The position numbers and the translations under genes are program-made. Below are positions 37,389 to 38,179 of a stretch of DNA of 38,179 nucleotides, piece by piece; position 1 is the first letter of the stretch; each line of letters starts with the position of its first letter. The DNA lies in NCBI GenBank assembly GCA_017510805.1, contig JAFWMC010000002.1, positions 1-38,179 of the forward strand. Reading direction: 5' to 3'. The DNA is from Candidatus Saccharimonadota bacterium (GTDB lineage: Bacteria > Patescibacteriota > Saccharimonadia > Saccharimonadales > Saccharimonadaceae). The notes beneath the pieces are model-generated. The model did not search any database. It was not told the origin of the DNA and saw only the letters and a list, made by a program, of their open reading frames with translations.

Positions 37389-38179
37389 ATGAAAATCAAC
37401 CAAATACGACCCCTAGAGGGAAAATTTACAGAGGTGTTAGGCAGCATTGCGGTTATGCCTAAAATGTTGTATTACTATGGCAAAATGCCGAAAAAACGTG
37501 TCACAACAGTTGCAATTGTGGGGGCAAGAAGAAACACCGACTATGGCCATGAGGTAGCCTATAACATTGCTTATGCGCTAGCGAAGCGGGGAGTTTTGAT
37601 TATTTCTGGCTTGGCGCTAGGGATAGACTCGGTTGCGCACAGGGGGGCGCTGGATGCGGGCGGAGTGACAATTGGGGTGTTGGGGACGCCAATAGAGAAA
37701 ATTTACCCCTTGCGGCACCGGGCATTGGCGGAGGAGATGGTGGAAAAGGGCGGGGCGGTGACGAGTGAATATAGATTAGGTGATAATATGGACTGGAAAG
37801 CAAGTTTCTTGCATAGAAATCGTTTGATTTCAGGGTTGGCAGATGTGATAATAGTAGTAGAGGCGGCAGAAAAGAGCGGGTCGCTAAACACTGCTATGCA
37901 TGCTTTGGAACAAGGTAAGGAGCTATTTGCAGTGCCGGGAGACATTAACAGGGTGACATCCCAGGGGTGCAACCGGTTAATAATGCAAGGGGCGCAGCCT
38001 CTGACGCGCGTAGAGGATGTTTTTGCGGTGCTTTTTCCGGAAGACGTGCCTAGTGGCTCCCGTAAGCGTAAGCGGCTAATTTCAGGCGATAATGAGCTAG
38101 AAACGGCAATTTTACGGTGCATTGACGGCGGAATGAGGGGCGGCGAGGAAATTCTTAATTCCCTGGCGATTTCGGTGGC
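37389..38179 (+). CDS. dprA: DNA-processing protein DprA (Smf), 5' part
   Basis: Loads RecA on incoming single-stranded DNA during natural transformation. 263 complete codons are visible and the frame runs off the right edge. The Rossmann-like fold of the family is clear: AIVGARRNTDYG (about 43-54), SGLALGIDSVAHRGAL, LGTPIEKIYP, SEYRLG, SFLHRNRLISGLADVIIVVEAAEKSGSL, AVPGDINRVTSQGCNRLI. The N-terminal SAM-like domain is almost absent. The start of the C-terminal winged helix is visible (ETAILRCIDGG). No SD adjacent to the ATG; an in-frame stop lies 8 codons before it. Together with recJ and the coupling-type ATPase this hints at competence. Confidence 0.93.
   Translation, partial: MKINQIRPLEGKFTEVLGSIAVMPKMLYYYGKMPKKRVTTVAIVGARRNTDYGHEVAYNIAYALAKRGVLIISGLALGIDSVAHRGALDAGGVTIGVLGTPIEKIYPLRHRALAEEMVEKGGAVTSEYRLGDNMDWKASFLHRNRLISGLADVIIVVEAAEKSGSLNTAMHALEQGKELFAVPGDINRVTSQGCNRLIMQGAQPLTRVEDVFAVLFPEDVPSGSRKRKRLISGDNELETAILRCIDGGMRGGEEILNSLAISV

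Noticed and set aside
1-38179. UGA recoded as glycine, as in some CPR lineages
   Set aside because: UGA functions as terminator for several conserved genes at the expected ends (ftsA, nrdR, wHTH gene, rsmH), and no conserved protein has in-frame UGA.

Overview
The window looks like a chromosomal segment of a Patescibacteria/CPR bacterium, most likely a Saccharibacteria (TM7) relative. This is an inference from the small compact gene set, short versions of core enzymes, dense overlapping genes, a reduced division/wall cluster and CPR-like surface proteins. UGA is used as a stop (for example at the ends of ftsA and nrdR), so this is not one of the UGA-glycine CPR lineages. No rRNA, tRNA or CRISPR array was recognised.

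Layout. 1-5000: 5' end of a surface protein gene behind a highly structured leader, then def-fmt, a racemase-like gene that has lost both catalytic cysteines, and priA. 5000-14500: FemAB-type wall aminoacyltransferase, wHTH regulator, recJ, rpsU, two tandem adenylate-kinase-like genes, map, then ftsA-ftsZ-nrdR-thioredoxin-like-HD and a CYTH-like gene. The NrdR homologue has no zinc-ribbon cysteines. 14500-16150: an accessory island made of a promoter, a structured RNA segment with a 30-residue ORF, and a KwaB/DUF4868-like gene enclosed by about 130-bp inverted repeats. 16200-20700: a complete diversity-generating retroelement (DGR), consisting of a membrane-anchored target protein with a C-terminal lectin-fold variable region (VR), a 3' hairpin, an Avd-like protein with a long N-terminal extension, a DGR-type reverse transcriptase, and a template repeat (TR) on the opposite strand with its own promoter. 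TR and VR differ at 20 of 245 positions, and 19 of these are TR adenines. 20800-28650: the division and wall cluster rsmH, ftsL-like, ftsI, mraY, ftsW, murG, ftsQ-like, interrupted by two structured leader regions with tiny ORFs. 28650-29390: a non-coding interval with nested palindromes. 29390-36050 (minus strand): VirD4/TraD-like ATPase, coiled-coil protein, sigma-region-4/HARE-HTH regulator, topA. 36090-38179: a second small surface protein gene with a strong promoter, a structured non-coding interval, and the 5' part of dprA.

How the parts fit. Most genes serve division and wall synthesis, translation maturation (def, fmt, map, rpsU) and DNA maintenance or uptake (priA, recJ, topA, dprA). 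Between the ftsA/ftsZ group and the mur/fts group sits an accessory block that combines a candidate defence gene with a protein-diversifying retroelement. Three surface proteins (left edge, DGR target, 36202) share a module with an (N/G)TWG motif, so the DGR appears to diversify one member of a surface-protein family, plausibly involved in host or surface contact.

A window-wide pattern is an extended -10 box (TGNTATAAT or close variant) ending only 6-10 nt before the ATG. This indicates many leaderless mRNAs and helps to fix starts, for example ftsA and rpsU. Genes inside operons more often have Shine-Dalgarno sequences.
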